Notes under the pieces: generated by a model
Databases searched by the model: none
The model's input: only the letters and a program-made list of their open reading frames with translations
Told to the model about the DNA's origin: nothing
Assembly (NCBI GenBank): GCA_001599595.1
Contig: BCHH01000009.1
Location: 1,540,901 to 1,604,900, forward strand
Direction of reading: 5' to 3'
Length of the DNA stretch: 64,000 nt
Source of the DNA: Beverwykella pulmonaria
Taxonomy: Eukaryota; Ascomycota; Dothideomycetes; Pleosporales; Melanommataceae
In this document: positions 1 to 11,881 of the stretch, piece after piece
Layout: every line of letters begins with the position of its first letter
Numbering within the stretch: position 1 is the first letter of the stretch
Made by a program: the position numbers and the translations under genes

Positions 1-2594
1 GTCGATGAAGCTGACCTTCCCGACGACATTCGGGAGCTGCCAAAGATTGTCCGCAACATCGTCAGTCTTGAAGATGGTATGTATCTCGGGGTGCTCCATT
101 TTCATTATGAGGCGGACGAGTTGGCCTCGAGACGGGTCCAATAGCCTACGATTGGGTTGGTATTAAGTACAGGGCGTTGCCCAACCCATTGGCCAAACCA
201 GCAGGGTCGCTTCTAGAAGACATACGAAGTGCTCTACAGGCCTGGCTTGACCGTTAAGACCTCTAGCCAAAATTTCCGATCCATTCCCAATATGTGGAAG
301 GACTGCACTGACTTTGCCTTCCCTTAAGATCCAAATGCTCCGACTTTGACCTTCAGGTACTTTGTCCTCTGCTTCATATTCGTGCCTCCAGGAGCAATTC
401 TCTTTCAGATGGGCATTTTTCGAACAACCGCCGCTGTATACCCTGTGCTCTTTGTCCAAATAGGTAAGTGGCCGCTGCCCACAATTCGGCCATACATCTA
501 ACCTGGCTCCAGCCTCCCATTATGCGGGCCATTGGCTTGCACAAATTCTGCCGGCGAAGACAGTTCGAGTGCCATTCACCAGGTTCAAATTCAGTCTCAA
601 CCCTGGCCCCTTCCATGCCAAAGGTTGATCTCAGGCTCTTTATTGAAATGCCATGTGCTAACGACGACAGAAAATGTGCTTGTCACTGTGACGGCTGCAT
701 CTGGTGCGACGTCCAATGCCGCTTGGTCATCCATTTCCCTGGCACAGCTCTATTACGATACACACATTCCAGCTGCGGCAGCTCTCTTCTTCATGTGGGC
801 TATTGTGTATATTGGATATGCCATGGCTGCACTCGCTCGACAGTTCCTGCTCTATGACCCCATATATACTTGGCCATACTCCTTGATGCAGACAGCCGTT
901 TTCGAAACCTTGGCAAAGTCATCCGAAAACTCTCGGGTGGCTAGACGGCAAAAGTATGTCTTCTTCGGGGCTCTCGTATTCATCATATGCTGGCAATTTC
1001 TGCCCGAATATGCGTTCCCTATGCTAAGTTCCCTTTCCTTTCTCTGCTGGGTTGCGCCTCGAAATCCTATTGCCAACTTTGTCGGGGCAGGCATTGGCGG
1101 CATGGGATTCCTTAACCTCTCTCTGGATTGGGCCAACATTTCCAACCAGTCGTTGATAAGTCCCATGATCGTGCCATTCTGGACTACGGTTGTTCTCACT
1201 GCTGCTTTTGTTTTCAATAGCTGGATCTTACTTCCCGCTGCCAAGTGGGGAAATCTCGGAGAGTACAAGCATAGCCTCATGTCGAACAGAATCTTCCTAG
1301 CCAACGGGACAAAGTATCCAGCCGCCAGATTGATCACACCAGAACTGACCTTCAATGAAACTGCGTATCAGGAGCTGGGACCAGTCTACATGGGCACGCA
1401 AGCTATCTGGGCTTTGTTCTTCGACTATTCTTCGTACATTTCCGCATTGTAAGCTATCATGTCACACTATGGATTAACCCAACTAACCAACCACATAGGA
1501 CGTGGATGGGCCTTTTCGGATACCCGAAGATTAAGGAAACTATTCGTAAGCTCCGTAAGCGAGCGAAAGACAAGGGTAAAGATACCATCAACGAGTTGTA
1601 CACTGACCGCCTGAACGTTCTCATGCGATCTTACAAAGAGGTCCCGCTCTGGTGGTATGTCGCACTCTTCGTAGCCTCATTCGTTACCATCATCACCATC
1701 CTCGCGAAGGGCCTCTTCTTCATACCGGTGTGGACCTTTATCGTCGCCATATTCACGTCGGGAGTTATGATCTTTCCCTTTGCCTGGCTGTACTCATTCT
1801 CAAGCTTCCAAGTGGCCATTGGGTCGTTCAATGAACTACTATATGGCTTCATGGTGCACGCAGGCAGCGGCCATCGTCACCCGGCCGGTGCAACCGCCTA
1901 CGGCTCAATAGCAGGCGACATCTGGTATCGCGCACAATACATGTTACAAGACCAAAAGATCGGACACTACATGCATGTCCCCCCACGAGCTATCTTCTTT
2001 AGCCAGATCTTCGGCGAGCTCATCGGTGTCCCCATCAACTACGGCGTCATCCAATGGGTCCTCAGCGCAAAAGGCGATTACATCCTCGGCGACAAGATCG
2101 ACCCGCTTGGTCAATGGACCGGTCAGTCACTCGCGGGCTACAACACCATGGGTGTACAGTACGTACTCATCGGTCCCAAACGACTCTTCTCACAGCACAT
2201 GTTCAAGCCTCTCCCTTGGGCATTCTTTTACGGTGCCGTTGCGCCTCTCGTGCTGTACGCTCTACACCGCGCGTTCCCGAAATCGAAGCTCAAATTCCAT
2301 CTCTGGAACGTGACAATCTTCGGCTCTGGCGTCTCCCAGTTCTATGGCAATCTGAGCACCGGGTATATATCTCGGTTTATTGTGGGGTACATCTGCATGC
2401 GGTGGTTCTTCAGGCACAGATTCGAGACCTGGAAGCGGTACAACTATCTCGTTGCCGCCGCACTGGATGCTGGATTCAACATCGCCATGCTTCTTATGTT
2501 TATTGCCTTTTCGAGTGGCAAGGTGGTTTCCATGCCGAATTGGTGGGGCAACAACGCTGAGTCGGTGGAGCGGTGCTTTGCGCTGGATGATTAG
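1..2594 (+). CDS. Oligopeptide (OPT family) transporter, 5' end outside window
   Basis: Proton-coupled oligopeptide transporter of the plasma membrane, OPT family. Exons inferred: 1-76, 329-463, 513-623, 671-1448, 1499-2594; reading phase is kept across all four introns. The first exon enters in frame and joins to a segment reading DDPNAPTLTFRYF, the usual start of the OPT membrane domain, followed by the PPGA..Q.G..RTTA and NPGPFHAKE motifs typical of the family. Later exons hold many hydrophobic helices, the PIYTWPYSLMQT and YYDTHIPAAAALFF blocks and a C-terminal NLSTGYISRFIVGY/PNWWGNN signature. Only the cytosolic N-terminus is missing. The first intron (252 bp) is long for this genome. 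Substrate cannot be told; peptide or glutathione-like compounds are usual. Family assignment is firm. Confidence 0.93.
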
Positions 2595-4798
2595 GAAGTG
2601 GATGTGGAATCATCATGGCGGACGAATGTGTGATCAAGGAAATAGTGACGGCGGGTTTACTACGGACAAGGGAACAGAATCGTGGGCTAGGTAATATACC
2701 TTTCTCCGGTCACACTATATGGGTTCGAAATATGGATGGAGTGGGAAATCCGGGGATTGGAACTCCAAGACTATGTTTCCAGTGGCCTTTCTGTCACTTG
2801 GCTTCTGTACTTATCTGCGTGCTTCAATCAAGGTGCGAAGTCCTAGCCAAACTACTACATGCATTGGATCATCGTGCTGTATGAGTTCTACTCCCATTTC
2901 CCTTTCTGCTTCCACTTCCCTTTCTGCTTCCACTTCCATTTCTGCTTCCACTTCCCTTCTTACTCTTACTTGGATTCACACTCCAACTTCCACATCAAAA
3001 TCTGATCTCATCCCCTCCGTACCAGCAAGTATCTCCGATGAAGCCACGCATACGTCTCTCACGCGGAGTCCTCGATTTCATATTCAATGCGTTCATAGCA
3101 CTGAATAGAAATGAATGTTGCAAGATGACATACTTTGCTAGCGAGCTGCGGGGTTGATTAGCAGGGGGCCTCACAATCAACAATCAAAGGAACTAGGTTG
3201 TGTCTCCCCTCAGCACCCTCGCATAAATCCCCTTTCCATCACTACCCTCTACTAAGGGCGAAATGAACAAGTCGCATTCCCAATTACATCCCGGTACAGG
3301 AGTTTAGAATCCTACATCAAAATTGCCCACTTGTCGCACATATTCTTTATTTGAAGGGTATGCTTTGGGCTGAGTACCATCTATACTGTCACATACGCAC
3401 ACTGTAAACGCAGAAACGGGTATCCGCTCCCCTGTGCCTGTGTACATACAACGTGTACTCCCCTCCATAGCATCGGGACCGTGCACAGTTTTGTAATTCG
3501 CGCAGACAAGGTGGTACTGTATGCGCTGCATACACGAGGTGTGATATAAACCCAGTATTCTCCTGAGAAAGAAGTGGAAAGAGAAAGAGCAAGAGCAAGG
3601 ATCATTTGCAGCATACAGTAGTAGTCCACAGAAATCGGTGATGAAAACTCCAGAGCGGCACCGCTCCGTCAATCCGCGCCCTCAGCTTTTGTCTAGGTCC
3701 CCTTATGTATGCATATGCATACCGACATCACGCAAGCGCACTGCACTGCGCCTCACTCCGCCCGCACCAACACCTCCACCAACGCACCTCCGGCTAGTCT
3801 AGAAGCGCGCCAGAAGCCCACATGCACGCCACCGGAGGAACTCCCTTCTCCTACTCCGTCTTCGGGAATAGCGGACGTTTACTAAAATCTGGCCAAGTAT
3901 TGGAGGTCAAGTATTTGACAAGTGCATATTGTAATACCGGTATGTCTGGTATGGATGGATTTCCATCTCTTGCATGCGCTGAACGAACAAACGACTCCTC
4001 CTTTTATATGTTGCGTAGCTAGCCAGCGCTGTGGTGCGTGTACGTATAGCTAGCAAGTACCCGAGGCAACTCCACAATCGATAAGCACTGCTGAAAGTGG
4101 ACTCGGTAGTGGAGTAAATATGTAGACTAGAGAGGAAGCAGTAACAGGCGCCGTCGGCAGGTGTTGAGTCACACGACATAGCGGAGCGGAGTAAGAAGTA
4201 TAGCGCACGATGGAGTAGAGTGAGTATCCATATCTCTATCTGCATTTGTATGCAACCCTGATTCTCTCCATCGGGATTGCCGGACTACCCGAGGTACACA
4301 TGAATGGATGTCTTTAGACTAAGAGAAGTAGTGTGTGGGGCGGCCCTCGATGCACGCAATCCAGAACACCAAGATGCATGCCCCTCCAAAGCTAACAAAA
4401 TCAAGCTCGGAAACTGGGAAGACAAACACCGAACAGGCGGGCATAGGATAATTGGCAAAAAGCCTAGCACGCTCATACCCACCCAAGCCTTAGAGAACGA
4501 AGAGAAATCAGGAAAGCCAGGAAAATGCCCATATAGCAAAGGACGAATGAGAAAAGAAAGATGCCGTGCGAAATCCGAACGACAAATGCCTGGAGGAACC
4601 GAGGACTTTTGTAGCCTTGATACCCTCCCAAGACGCCAAAAACAAAACCATCATAATTCATGTCGTGATAGAGCCTGCTCAGGGTCCTTAGTAATCGCCA
4701 ATGTCAAGGACAATGCTATTCGTCCGCCGCTGACTACTTGCGTGAACCCACGTTCATATGGTCGTATCATCGTCCAATGACCAAACACGGTTCCTGGT
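2595..4798. other. Intergenic, no supported gene
   Basis: Region of 2.2 kb between the OPT transporter and the next gene. Open frames here are short and low in complexity (for example a Ser/Thr-rich frame caused by the 18-bp repeat near 2.9 kb). It probably contains the 3' UTR of the OPT gene. Nothing else could be supported. Confidence 0.5.
2902..2958. repeat. 18-bp tandem repeat, about 3 copies
   Basis: The unit tttctgcttccacttccc is repeated about three times with one or two changes. It lies in pyrimidine-rich sequence downstream of the OPT gene and creates a Ser/Thr-rich spurious open frame. Confidence 0.8.
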
Positions 4799-5524
4799 CT
4801 AGCCTCTCAATCCCAGACGTCGTCCAAGCAGCTTCGTCTGGCCAACCCTGTTCCTGAAGTTGGTCCAGCTCTTCTCGCGCTCCTCCCAATCGGCCATTTG
4901 AGACCACATAAAGTCCCACGAGCGGTTCTCGTACCTGACCGTCTCCTTGCCCTGCCGACACATCTCTCGGTACACTCTCTGGGCTCTCGCCCTCTGGGCG
5001 GCTTCCTCTCCAACAAGATAGGGATCTTCCAGTGGATTTAAAGGAGCGGAGGAGCTGCCGACCTGGACAGGGTATGCGCTCACATTAGTTGTGGAGGCAT
5101 TGGGCGAGTTCGGGCTGGGTGCTGCTGTGGGCGGGACGGCGGAAAGAGAGTTTAGGATGCTCGTCGTGTTGGACGATTGGTTAGCTCGTCGTCGGGCCAC
5201 GGCTTCATATTGGCGGCTGTTGGCGCTTGTCCTTGCGGTGCTCCAACTGCCGACGTTGAGGTTGTAGTTGTTTATGTCTGACACGGATCCATGGGCGCGG
5301 GACTGGAAACCGGGGGCGTACTGAGCAGCAGGGAGACCGCGTATCTGCTGGTTGGGGGAGAGTGGAGGCAGGAGCGATCGCGGGGTCCGGTGAGATGTGT
5401 AGGTTGGGGTGTCAGACACGTAGGAAGGCGCGGCGCTGTGGATGGAGACGGCGTCAGGGTCGTTGCGAGAGTAGAGGGGGAGAGGCTCTGGGTAGAGTGG
5501 CGTGTTGGTAATGTTGCAGGTCAT
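4799..5524 (-). CDS. Conserved fungal protein of unknown function
   Basis: Single-exon gene of 241 aa from the ATG at 5524 (MTCNITN). An in-frame ATG at 5656 would add 44 residues, but that extension looks like leader sequence, so the shorter start is preferred. The N-terminal half is disordered and rich in Ser, Pro and Tyr (a segment near residue 20 reads RNDPDAVSIHSAAPSYVSDTP). The C-terminal 70 residues are charged and aromatic and probably helical (ENRSWDFMWSQMADWEEREKSW). I recall similar proteins as hypothetical in many Dothideomycetes; no function is known to me. No signal peptide or membrane segment. Confidence 0.7.
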   Translation of the reverse strand: MTCNITNTPLYPEPLPLYSRNDPDAVSIHSAAPSYVSDTPTYTSHRTPRSLLPPLSPNQQIRGLPAAQYAPGFQSRAHGSVSDINNYNLNVGSWSTARTSANSRQYEAVARRRANQSSNTTSILNSLSAVPPTAAPSPNSPNASTTNVSAYPVQVGSSSAPLNPLEDPYLVGEEAAQRARAQRVYREMCRQGKETVRYENRSWDFMWSQMADWEEREKSWTNFRNRVGQTKLLGRRLGLRG

Positions 5525-6941
5525 GTTGCCGAGTTCCCAAGTTCCAGAACAACGCTTGGTGTGGGGTGAGGTGAGCCTTAAGTACCAAGGCAGTGGGGGT
5601 TGACGAGCCAACACAGGAGAGGGCGTAGAGCGCTTGGAAAGACGGTGTAGACGCAAACAAATGGCCTAGTCCAGGTAGCAGATCAACACCAGATAAGGGA
5701 GGAAGAATGCGAGAGAGGAGAGTGGGAGAACTGTAACTGCAAGAGCGAGGCGGTGCATTCCTAATAAATGTCTCGTTTAGTGCGCCGTCCAGGTACAGAA
5801 CGCAGCATGTTGGCTCGGCCCTGCACGCGTGCAACCCAATGCATGACTTGCGAGCTGCAAGGCGGTACAAACAAGGCTTACCTATCGTTCCACACATGGA
5901 CGCCCAAGATGGTGGAGGGCTTGGTCTCAAAGGTCCACTTCGCCGGGCCCCGCACCACGCTTGGCCGCCATGCGCAACTCGAGCTTCCCGAACCGGCTGT
6001 TTGAACGCTAGGTACTACTCTACGTTATCATCACTGAGCCAATGTCGTGAAGCAATCTTGAGCGGCTAAGCTTACGCTTAAGAGACCCGCTTGCTGTATC
6101 CGCCGGAGGGGCTTGCGGTGTTGTGTAGATATGGTACTTGAAGTTCGCTTGGAGCCACACCATCAAGTGGACCACCCACGGCGATTGCCGATGGCGGGCA
6201 GCCTGCACGGCGGGCTTGCTGCAAGTGTCGCGTGTGTATCCGCGAGTACGCAGTGTTTGCTGGTTGTCGCATGACAGCAAATTCCATCCCCCCTTTTCGA
6301 GGTTTAGTCTTCATTCGCTCGGATCCGCTGGCAACACACCCTCTCGGGACCTCCACTACCCTAGACAACGACCCACATGCCAAGAACCTTTAAAACAGAA
6401 CATCTTCATTTCGTTGAGGGCAGTTCCGCCGCGACTATTGTCGTGACGCTGCCCACGTTTGACTACCAAGTTGTAGAAGCCGCCGTGCCAAGCCAAGGGT
6501 ATACCGGCCTCAGCCCAAGCCAAACGCCAGTTGAAGCAGAACCGATGACGCCATCGATGAGAAAAAAGCGCATCGCGCAACCAAATATTAAAACGCTACC
6601 TACACTGGCAAATTTGCAGCATCAACCCAAATAATGCCGTCAAACAGACTGTGTTGCTACCGTACCGTGGAAAAGTCTAGGGAAAATGGAATTGTGTATT
6701 CCGGGTCGGGACATTGCACACGACACTGGCAGCGCGTCGCCTACACGTCTAGAAAACACTTCAGGCATGTAGCGCAAAAGGCCCCTCTGACAGATACGAG
6801 AGGCTCAGTAAGGCTAACTCAATCCGTTTGCCCCGTTGCTGAAAATGTATAATCTTCCAGTCGGTTGCAGCGCAGCTCCGAAAAACTCGCTCGGAGGTGA
6901 GTAATATTAGGAGCGCATCCCAAGGGAACGTGAACGTTATA
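5525..6941. other. Intergenic, no supported gene
   Basis: Upstream region of the 4799-5524 gene and downstream region of the next minus-strand gene. Frames such as the 85-aa one at 6377-6634 have no recognisable domain and no splice partners. Probably 5' leader and promoter sequence. Confidence 0.45.
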
Positions 6942-8219
6942 TCATTTCTGGTACCAGCTCTTGTCCAAACCGCCCTCATCCATTTCGTCATATTCGACCT
7001 CGATCTTGCTCCCGAGAGCTTCGCGGGCTTCTCTCAATAGGTCGGTCATCTGAGAGCTCATTCTTCGCATACGGGCATCTTCCTCCATCTCCTCGCGTCG
7101 GATTTTGTTAATCAAACGTTGGCTGTCTGGCGGAAGAGGACTCTGCTTGGCCTTGTTTTCGAACATAACAGGCGAGCCATAGCTCTGGCGGCTGTAAGAT
7201 CGAGGTGTTGTACTCGTTTTGGCCGGAACATTTGATGTTCCTTGAAATGACTTCCTGTCCAGAGTTGAGCGCCGAGAGATAGGGATTAGGGACGGCCGTT
7301 TCGGCGTGGTGGTTATTAGACTCGGTCTGGATATAGGCCGTGGAATTGATGATGACCTCGCGTGTTTGCGTTCCGAAAGACGTGGAGTAGAAGGCCTTGA
7401 CTCCATTCCTCCGTCTCTATCCACCACGACCCAGCTGTCTCCCGTGCGCAAGCGCTTCGCCATTCGAGGACGCTCATGCTCTTGGTCGACCGAGTCGATC
7501 GACAGTACCCCATAGTTGTCTTCTGGATAATCTCCCGGTCGCGGCTGTTGTATTGCGCCCGCTGTATTGTCGTCGAACGGGTCGTCCTGTAAGCCAAGCC
7601 TTGCCGCAACCTCTCCATCGAATGTATACGCCTGTCCGCCACCAGCTTGAAATCCACGGAAGGGCACCGCGCAAAACTGAACGAGCTTACCCGCAACTCC
7701 CCCGACAAGGTTTAGTATCTGATTGAACATCCACGGCTTTGCGCTATCTGGGGTGGGTTGCATCGTGTCGTCGCCCGCGGATGGCTGGTTCTGCAGTCCA
7801 GACGGGGGACTCACCAGCGTCGCCCACATCCCGCGCTGTTTCTCGAGCTGAAAGTAATCGTCGTAGTCCCCGTTATGCCTTCCAAATCTGTTATTCGAAC
7901 ACTCCATGCCGCCAGCTAGCTCATATCGGTCGTTCGCGAGTGGAGGCGGGCTCTTAGCATTGGACAGACGAGAAAACCCTAGAGAGTTATCACCCCACGT
8001 ATTCGAAGTCGCAGTGTATGAGGTTGATAAGTTTTCGTCATGCCGCGACCGCTTACGGGTCCCGTGGGCATCTGAATCGGTCACCTGTCTCGAAGTCTCA
8101 CTCCCAGTCGCAAGACGAGACATCGGCGCAAAGATATCGGTCCTAGAATTCGAGCGTCCATTTACAGGGCGCGGGGTGAAGAGTCCGGGCATCTCAAAAT
8201 GACTGCGCGCGGTTGCCAT
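6942..8219 (-). CDS. Conserved fungal protein with short hydrophobic/amphipathic segment
   Basis: Uninterrupted 425-aa frame from the ATG at 8219. The N-terminus has an MPGLFTPRPVNGR motif. Around residues 165-195 a segment WMFNQILNLVGGVAGKL is followed by CAVPFRGFQAGGGQAY, which could be a membrane-associating amphipathic helix. The middle is Ser/Arg/Pro-rich and disordered, with RPSTPRLSERK-type basic motifs. The C-terminus is a charged helical stretch (EEMEEDARMRRMSSQMTDLLREAREALG) ending in GGLDKSWYQK. The layout of amphipathic helix, basic tail and coiled coil would fit a nuclear-envelope or pore-basket protein, but that is only an inference; I do not recognise the family by name. Confidence 0.75.
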   Translation of the reverse strand: MATARSHFEMPGLFTPRPVNGRSNSRTDIFAPMSRLATGSETSRQVTDSDAHGTRKRSRHDENLSTSYTATSNTWGDNSLGFSRLSNAKSPPPLANDRYELAGGMECSNNRFGRHNGDYDDYFQLEKQRGMWATLVSPPSGLQNQPSAGDDTMQPTPDSAKPWMFNQILNLVGGVAGKLVQFCAVPFRGFQAGGGQAYTFDGEVAARLGLQDDPFDDNTAGAIQQPRPGDYPEDNYGVLSIDSVDQEHERPRMAKRLRTGDSWVVVDRDGGMESRPSTPRLSERKHARSSSIPRPISRPSLITTTPKRPSLIPISRRSTLDRKSFQGTSNVPAKTSTTPRSYSRQSYGSPVMFENKAKQSPLPPDSQRLINKIRREEMEEDARMRRMSSQMTDLLREAREALGSKIEVEYDEMDEGGLDKSWYQK

Positions 8220-8774
8220 GCGGAGCCGGTGGTTGCCTGGGCTTAAGCTGCCGGATTGGTGAAGAGCTCTTGCGAAAGCCGATGGTGGATACGGCGAGGT
8301 GTTCAGAGCAGGCCTAGCGGTTATTCGAGTTTAGAAATGCATGGCGATGGAGGTGGTATGTGGAGTTCGATGCGGGGATGCTGGGGCGTGGAGTGGAGTG
8401 CAGCAACAACAAGGTTGTTATGGTCGCGATCTGGGCCGGGAAGGAACTACGCGGTCACGTGAATACCCATATCCGCGGTTGATTCGTCGGCTTTCTTCCA
8501 CGTCTGGGTCTATGAACATCAATGCCATCCATTAATTACAACCTTGAAGCACGAACGAAAGAATGTTGTTGCCAAATACAACTGACTAGTTTAAAGAAGG
8601 AGGAGCTTGAGGTCCCTTCAATTACATGCAGGTTTTCTTGCTCATTGAATTACATTTACACGTCATATCCTTCTCCTTCTCTTTATATCCTAATTACCCT
8701 ACTTCAGTAATCCAGACTGAAGCTCCAAGCAACCAATCTCCTCTTATTCCAGTCGAATTTACCTGTTTTACCTC
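8220..8774. other. Intergenic
   Basis: Short gap holding the promoter of the 6942-8219 gene and the 3' end of the next minus-strand gene. It is AT- and pyrimidine-rich after 8520. No gene seen. Confidence 0.5.
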
Positions 8775-9688
8775 TTATGAGAGTTCAGAAACCACCCCAT
8801 GGTTCGCCACCCCACCCATCTCAGCCCTCTCTCTTTTCTCCTCAAGTTCATAACCTACTTCCGGACCTGGTACCTCTGCCACCGTAGCCTCAGCCTTATA
8901 TCTATAGATCTCCTGATTTCCCTGGAGATTCTCCGTTGGTGTCTCCACTGCCGTCTTCCTCATCCTTTTCATATACATGAGCCCCATCAAGAACCCCAGA
9001 GCAACCAAAACAACACTCCCAGCCGCAGCACCAATCCCAATCCCTGCCCTCGTCCCCTTGGACATTCTCTTTGGGCCCTGAACCGGCGCCAGGCCGTTGG
9101 AAGCAGCGCTTAAGTTCTGCGGTATGAAAACAGCTTTGTACGCGAACTCGGGCGCACAACACGATGTAGTGTCGCCGCAGCACCATTTCTCAGATGTAGC
9201 AGTTCCATCACAAGGCGTTAGTTGACTGACATCATCTGCATTGTGCTATCTTCAATCAGCGCCGTCACTCCTTATTCGGAATTTGGGGAAATTGAGAGAA
9301 AGGCAGTACACACGCCAGTAGAACACACATCCAAACACCCCTTAAAGTCCTTGTCCGTGCAGTACACGCGGTAGTATCTCGTCCAGGGTGCCTGCTCTTG
9401 TCCTGGAATACTAGACGAGCCTCGGTTTTGGCATAGACCGGATGGCATGCATTCGTCTTTCGTCGAGCCGTATTTTATATCGCTGCCGGGTGGGTTGTCC
9501 CATTTCGTGTGGCAGCAGATGTTGCTCAGCGGATTAGAGGAGTCCGAGGAGCAGGGCGCGGCCCCTTGATCTGCAGCCTGTGAGGTGCCGTTGGGGAGGT
9601 AGCACGTCGACGTTACTGCTGGAACAAAGACGACAAGGATATATATTTGGGTGACCAGTAAAGAAACGAAACGGGACGAAGAAGCCAT
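8775..9688 (-). CDS. Cys-rich single-pass membrane protein, unknown function
   Basis: Predicted 279-aa protein from two exons, complement(8775..9235, 9310..9688); the 74-bp intron with donor GTACTG is my best phase-keeping choice. An N-terminal signal peptide (IYILVVFVPAVTS) is followed by a Cys-rich ectodomain starting TCYLPNGTS, with PC, CC, MPSGLC, YCTD and CLDVCSTG motifs and, after the intron, WCCGDTTSCC. One transmembrane helix follows (GIGIGAAAGSVVLVALGFLMGLMYM) and then a short basic and acidic cytosolic tail. This layout is common for fungal cell-surface or wall-sensing proteins of unknown role. The splice junction is the least certain part. Confidence 0.75.
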
Positions 9689-10248
9689 GGTATCGGTGTT
9701 GTTAGACTAGGAAGTGCTACGGGTGTATCCTCGCTTTATGTTCCTCTTGCTTGCTTTGGACCCCATCAGGCTGGGCTACACTACATATATCGTATGTACA
9801 GATCAGGACGAATACGAGATCTCCTCCAACCACGCTTAGAATCACGAAACGGAGGACCTGCAACGAAACCGATAGTGGTTGCATGCGTCAGAGCTCGGCG
9901 CTAAAAAGAGTAAGGCTGAAAGTCAATCAAGTAGCAGACAGTGAGGTTTCATATCGAATTTGGAGGCTGAGAGTTTTGGCGAAAGTCGGGTCAACACTGA
10001 AGAGGAGCATGTTTCTGCATCAACCTAGAGTGTCTGCGAATGTCAACAATCAAGTAACGCGGTAAGATGAATGGAAAACTCCCAAGCCGGTCGAAGTGAT
10101 ACAAAGTCTTGTATTCAACAATGACTACCGTCGAAAACCTGCCGGATCATCAACGTCCTAAAGCATTTATAGCCGCAAAAACCCAGCCTCAGGTATCGAA
10201 GGAACGCCGCCAACCTAAGTCCACATGAAGACATGACACCACCCGGTA
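9689..10248. other. Intergenic
   Basis: Promoter of the Cys-rich membrane protein and the 3' flank of ADA2. The 104-aa frame at 9751-10065 has no domain features and is treated as chance. Confidence 0.5.
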
Positions 10249-11881
10249 TCACGCCCTCGCTATCCATCCACTATGGACAAAGAAGTCGAACAGTTGTCCT
10301 CCCTTGTTCACGTCGATTCTACAAATCTCCTTTGCGACCTTTTTCTTCAACGCACCGCCCTGCTTCATAGCCTCCCTGATCATGTTCTCTTTGATGGCGA
10401 GATACGGCTTCGGCATGATGCGGAGGATACTGCAGAGTTCGCGCTCCTCGAGGGTAAGGAGTTGGATGTCTGATGCGTGGTCTTTCCCGAATTTCAAGGG
10501 TACGGTGTTCGGTATCGGTTTTGGGATGAATTTGACCTTCGTCGGCTGGAGTGCCACAACACCGTTGGTGGTCCCGTTGGTGCCATTTGTGACGACTTGG
10601 TCCGGTGGAGGAGTAGACAGGCCACTCTTTTGTTGGAGTCGAAGAGGTAGCTCTGGCGCAATCAACGCTGTTGTCGCCGAAGGCGTCTCAAAGGGAGGTA
10701 TGGGTTTCGGCATCCGGTTGGACGGCAATCGATCGAATTGGCCCATTGGCGGACCCCGAGACTGACGATGTTGCTTCTCCTCCTCGTACTTCTGACCTGA
10801 CTTGAGATCTGTTATCTGCATATTTCTCCACTCCTGGAGCTGGGAAATAGCTTGTCTCAGACAGTGCTCGTACTCCAGACCGTCGCAGAACGTCTTGAAG
10901 TCGTCGTGCTTCATCATCCTTGCGAAGGGCTTGGCCTTGTTGAGCAGATCTCTCTCCTCTTTTGTCCGCTTCTTGTCGGCGGCAGCGTTTTTCCGGTATT
11001 CTAGCAGCTTGTGTTCGAATATGATCCGCTTTCTTTCTACTCTGGCATCCAACCGGGAGTTGTAGATATCCATAACGGTCATCTTAAGCTCCATTTCGGG
11101 CTCCATCTCCCCGGTTCGCGGATTGAGGCCATCTCCAGGATCGAATTGCATGTGCTGCACAGCTTCCTCCGCCTCGTTGAAGTACTCGGTCTCAAACTCC
11201 AAGCGCCCTGGCATATATCCCTGGACCTCATGACAAGCTGGTACACTAGCCGTGGGTTTCTGCTTGGGTGTGGCCGGTGGTGCATTCTTGGCTGCTTCCT
11301 TCCTCTCTTCTATCCTCCGCTTCTTCCGCGCCTGGAAGACATCGCGTGGTACCTTTTGGCTGAGCTCCTTGTTATCCGGACTTGCATATTCGGGCAGAGG
11401 GAATTTCGAGCTGTTGATATACGTGTCGATGTAGTGATCGCGGACCTCATCTCTCGACCTAAATCCTCCAATATGATCCGCTATATCGGCCCACGAGCCC
11501 AAGCCATATATCTCTGCACCTTCGAGCAATGCCAGCTCTTCATCTGCGCCCCAGTCCTCGGTAAATATCGGTATCGAGTGCTGTTCTATGACTTGGTAGG
11601 CGTGGGTTCGGGGGTCGTGGTCGCGGGTGCTTTTGCCGTCCGAGAAGCAAGTCACGCAGAGGTCGTATTCATGGCAGGTGGTGTTGGCGCAACGTATGCG
11701 CACCTGTAACACCCATCAATGGAATGTCCAGAGGGAAGAGACATGAGCTCGGGGTGGGGGGGAAGGAAAGTGATGAGCTCAGACTTACCGTGGACGTAAT
11801 ATCAGACGAACAAACATCGCACACGTACTTTATCCCACCCTCTGTACCCCGCGATGCTGTCTTCTTCTTGATGAGGCCCAT
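10249..11881 (-). CDS. ADA2: Transcriptional adaptor ADA2 (SAGA/ADA complex)
   Basis: ADA2 joins the GCN5 histone acetyltransferase and stimulates its activity on nucleosomes within SAGA and ADA. Two exons, complement(10249..11703, 11789..11881), give 515 aa; the 85-bp intron splits the zinc finger exactly at TSTV/RIRCA. Domains in order: an N-terminal ZZ zinc finger (CDVCSSDIT, then [15 protein letters not shown] and the closing D-H-D..H), a SANT/Myb domain near residues 75-125 ([31 protein letters not shown]), a long helical middle region, a disordered TNGTNGTTNG segment, and a C-terminal SWIRM domain ending [13 protein letters not shown]. All hallmark regions are intact. It is divergent from SCH9 with 934 bp between the starts. 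Confidence 0.96.

Noticed and set aside
2719..3108. Ser/Thr-rich open frame of 129 aa
   Set aside because: It is produced by the 18-bp tandem repeat and has no domain, splice or codon support.
6377..6634. Open frame of 85 aa between two minus-strand genes
   Set aside because: No recognisable domain, and overlapping frames of similar length occur on the other strand.
10304..11709. Long open frames antisense to ADA2
   Set aside because: They are shadows of the conserved ADA2 reading frame; the antisense products are low in complexity.
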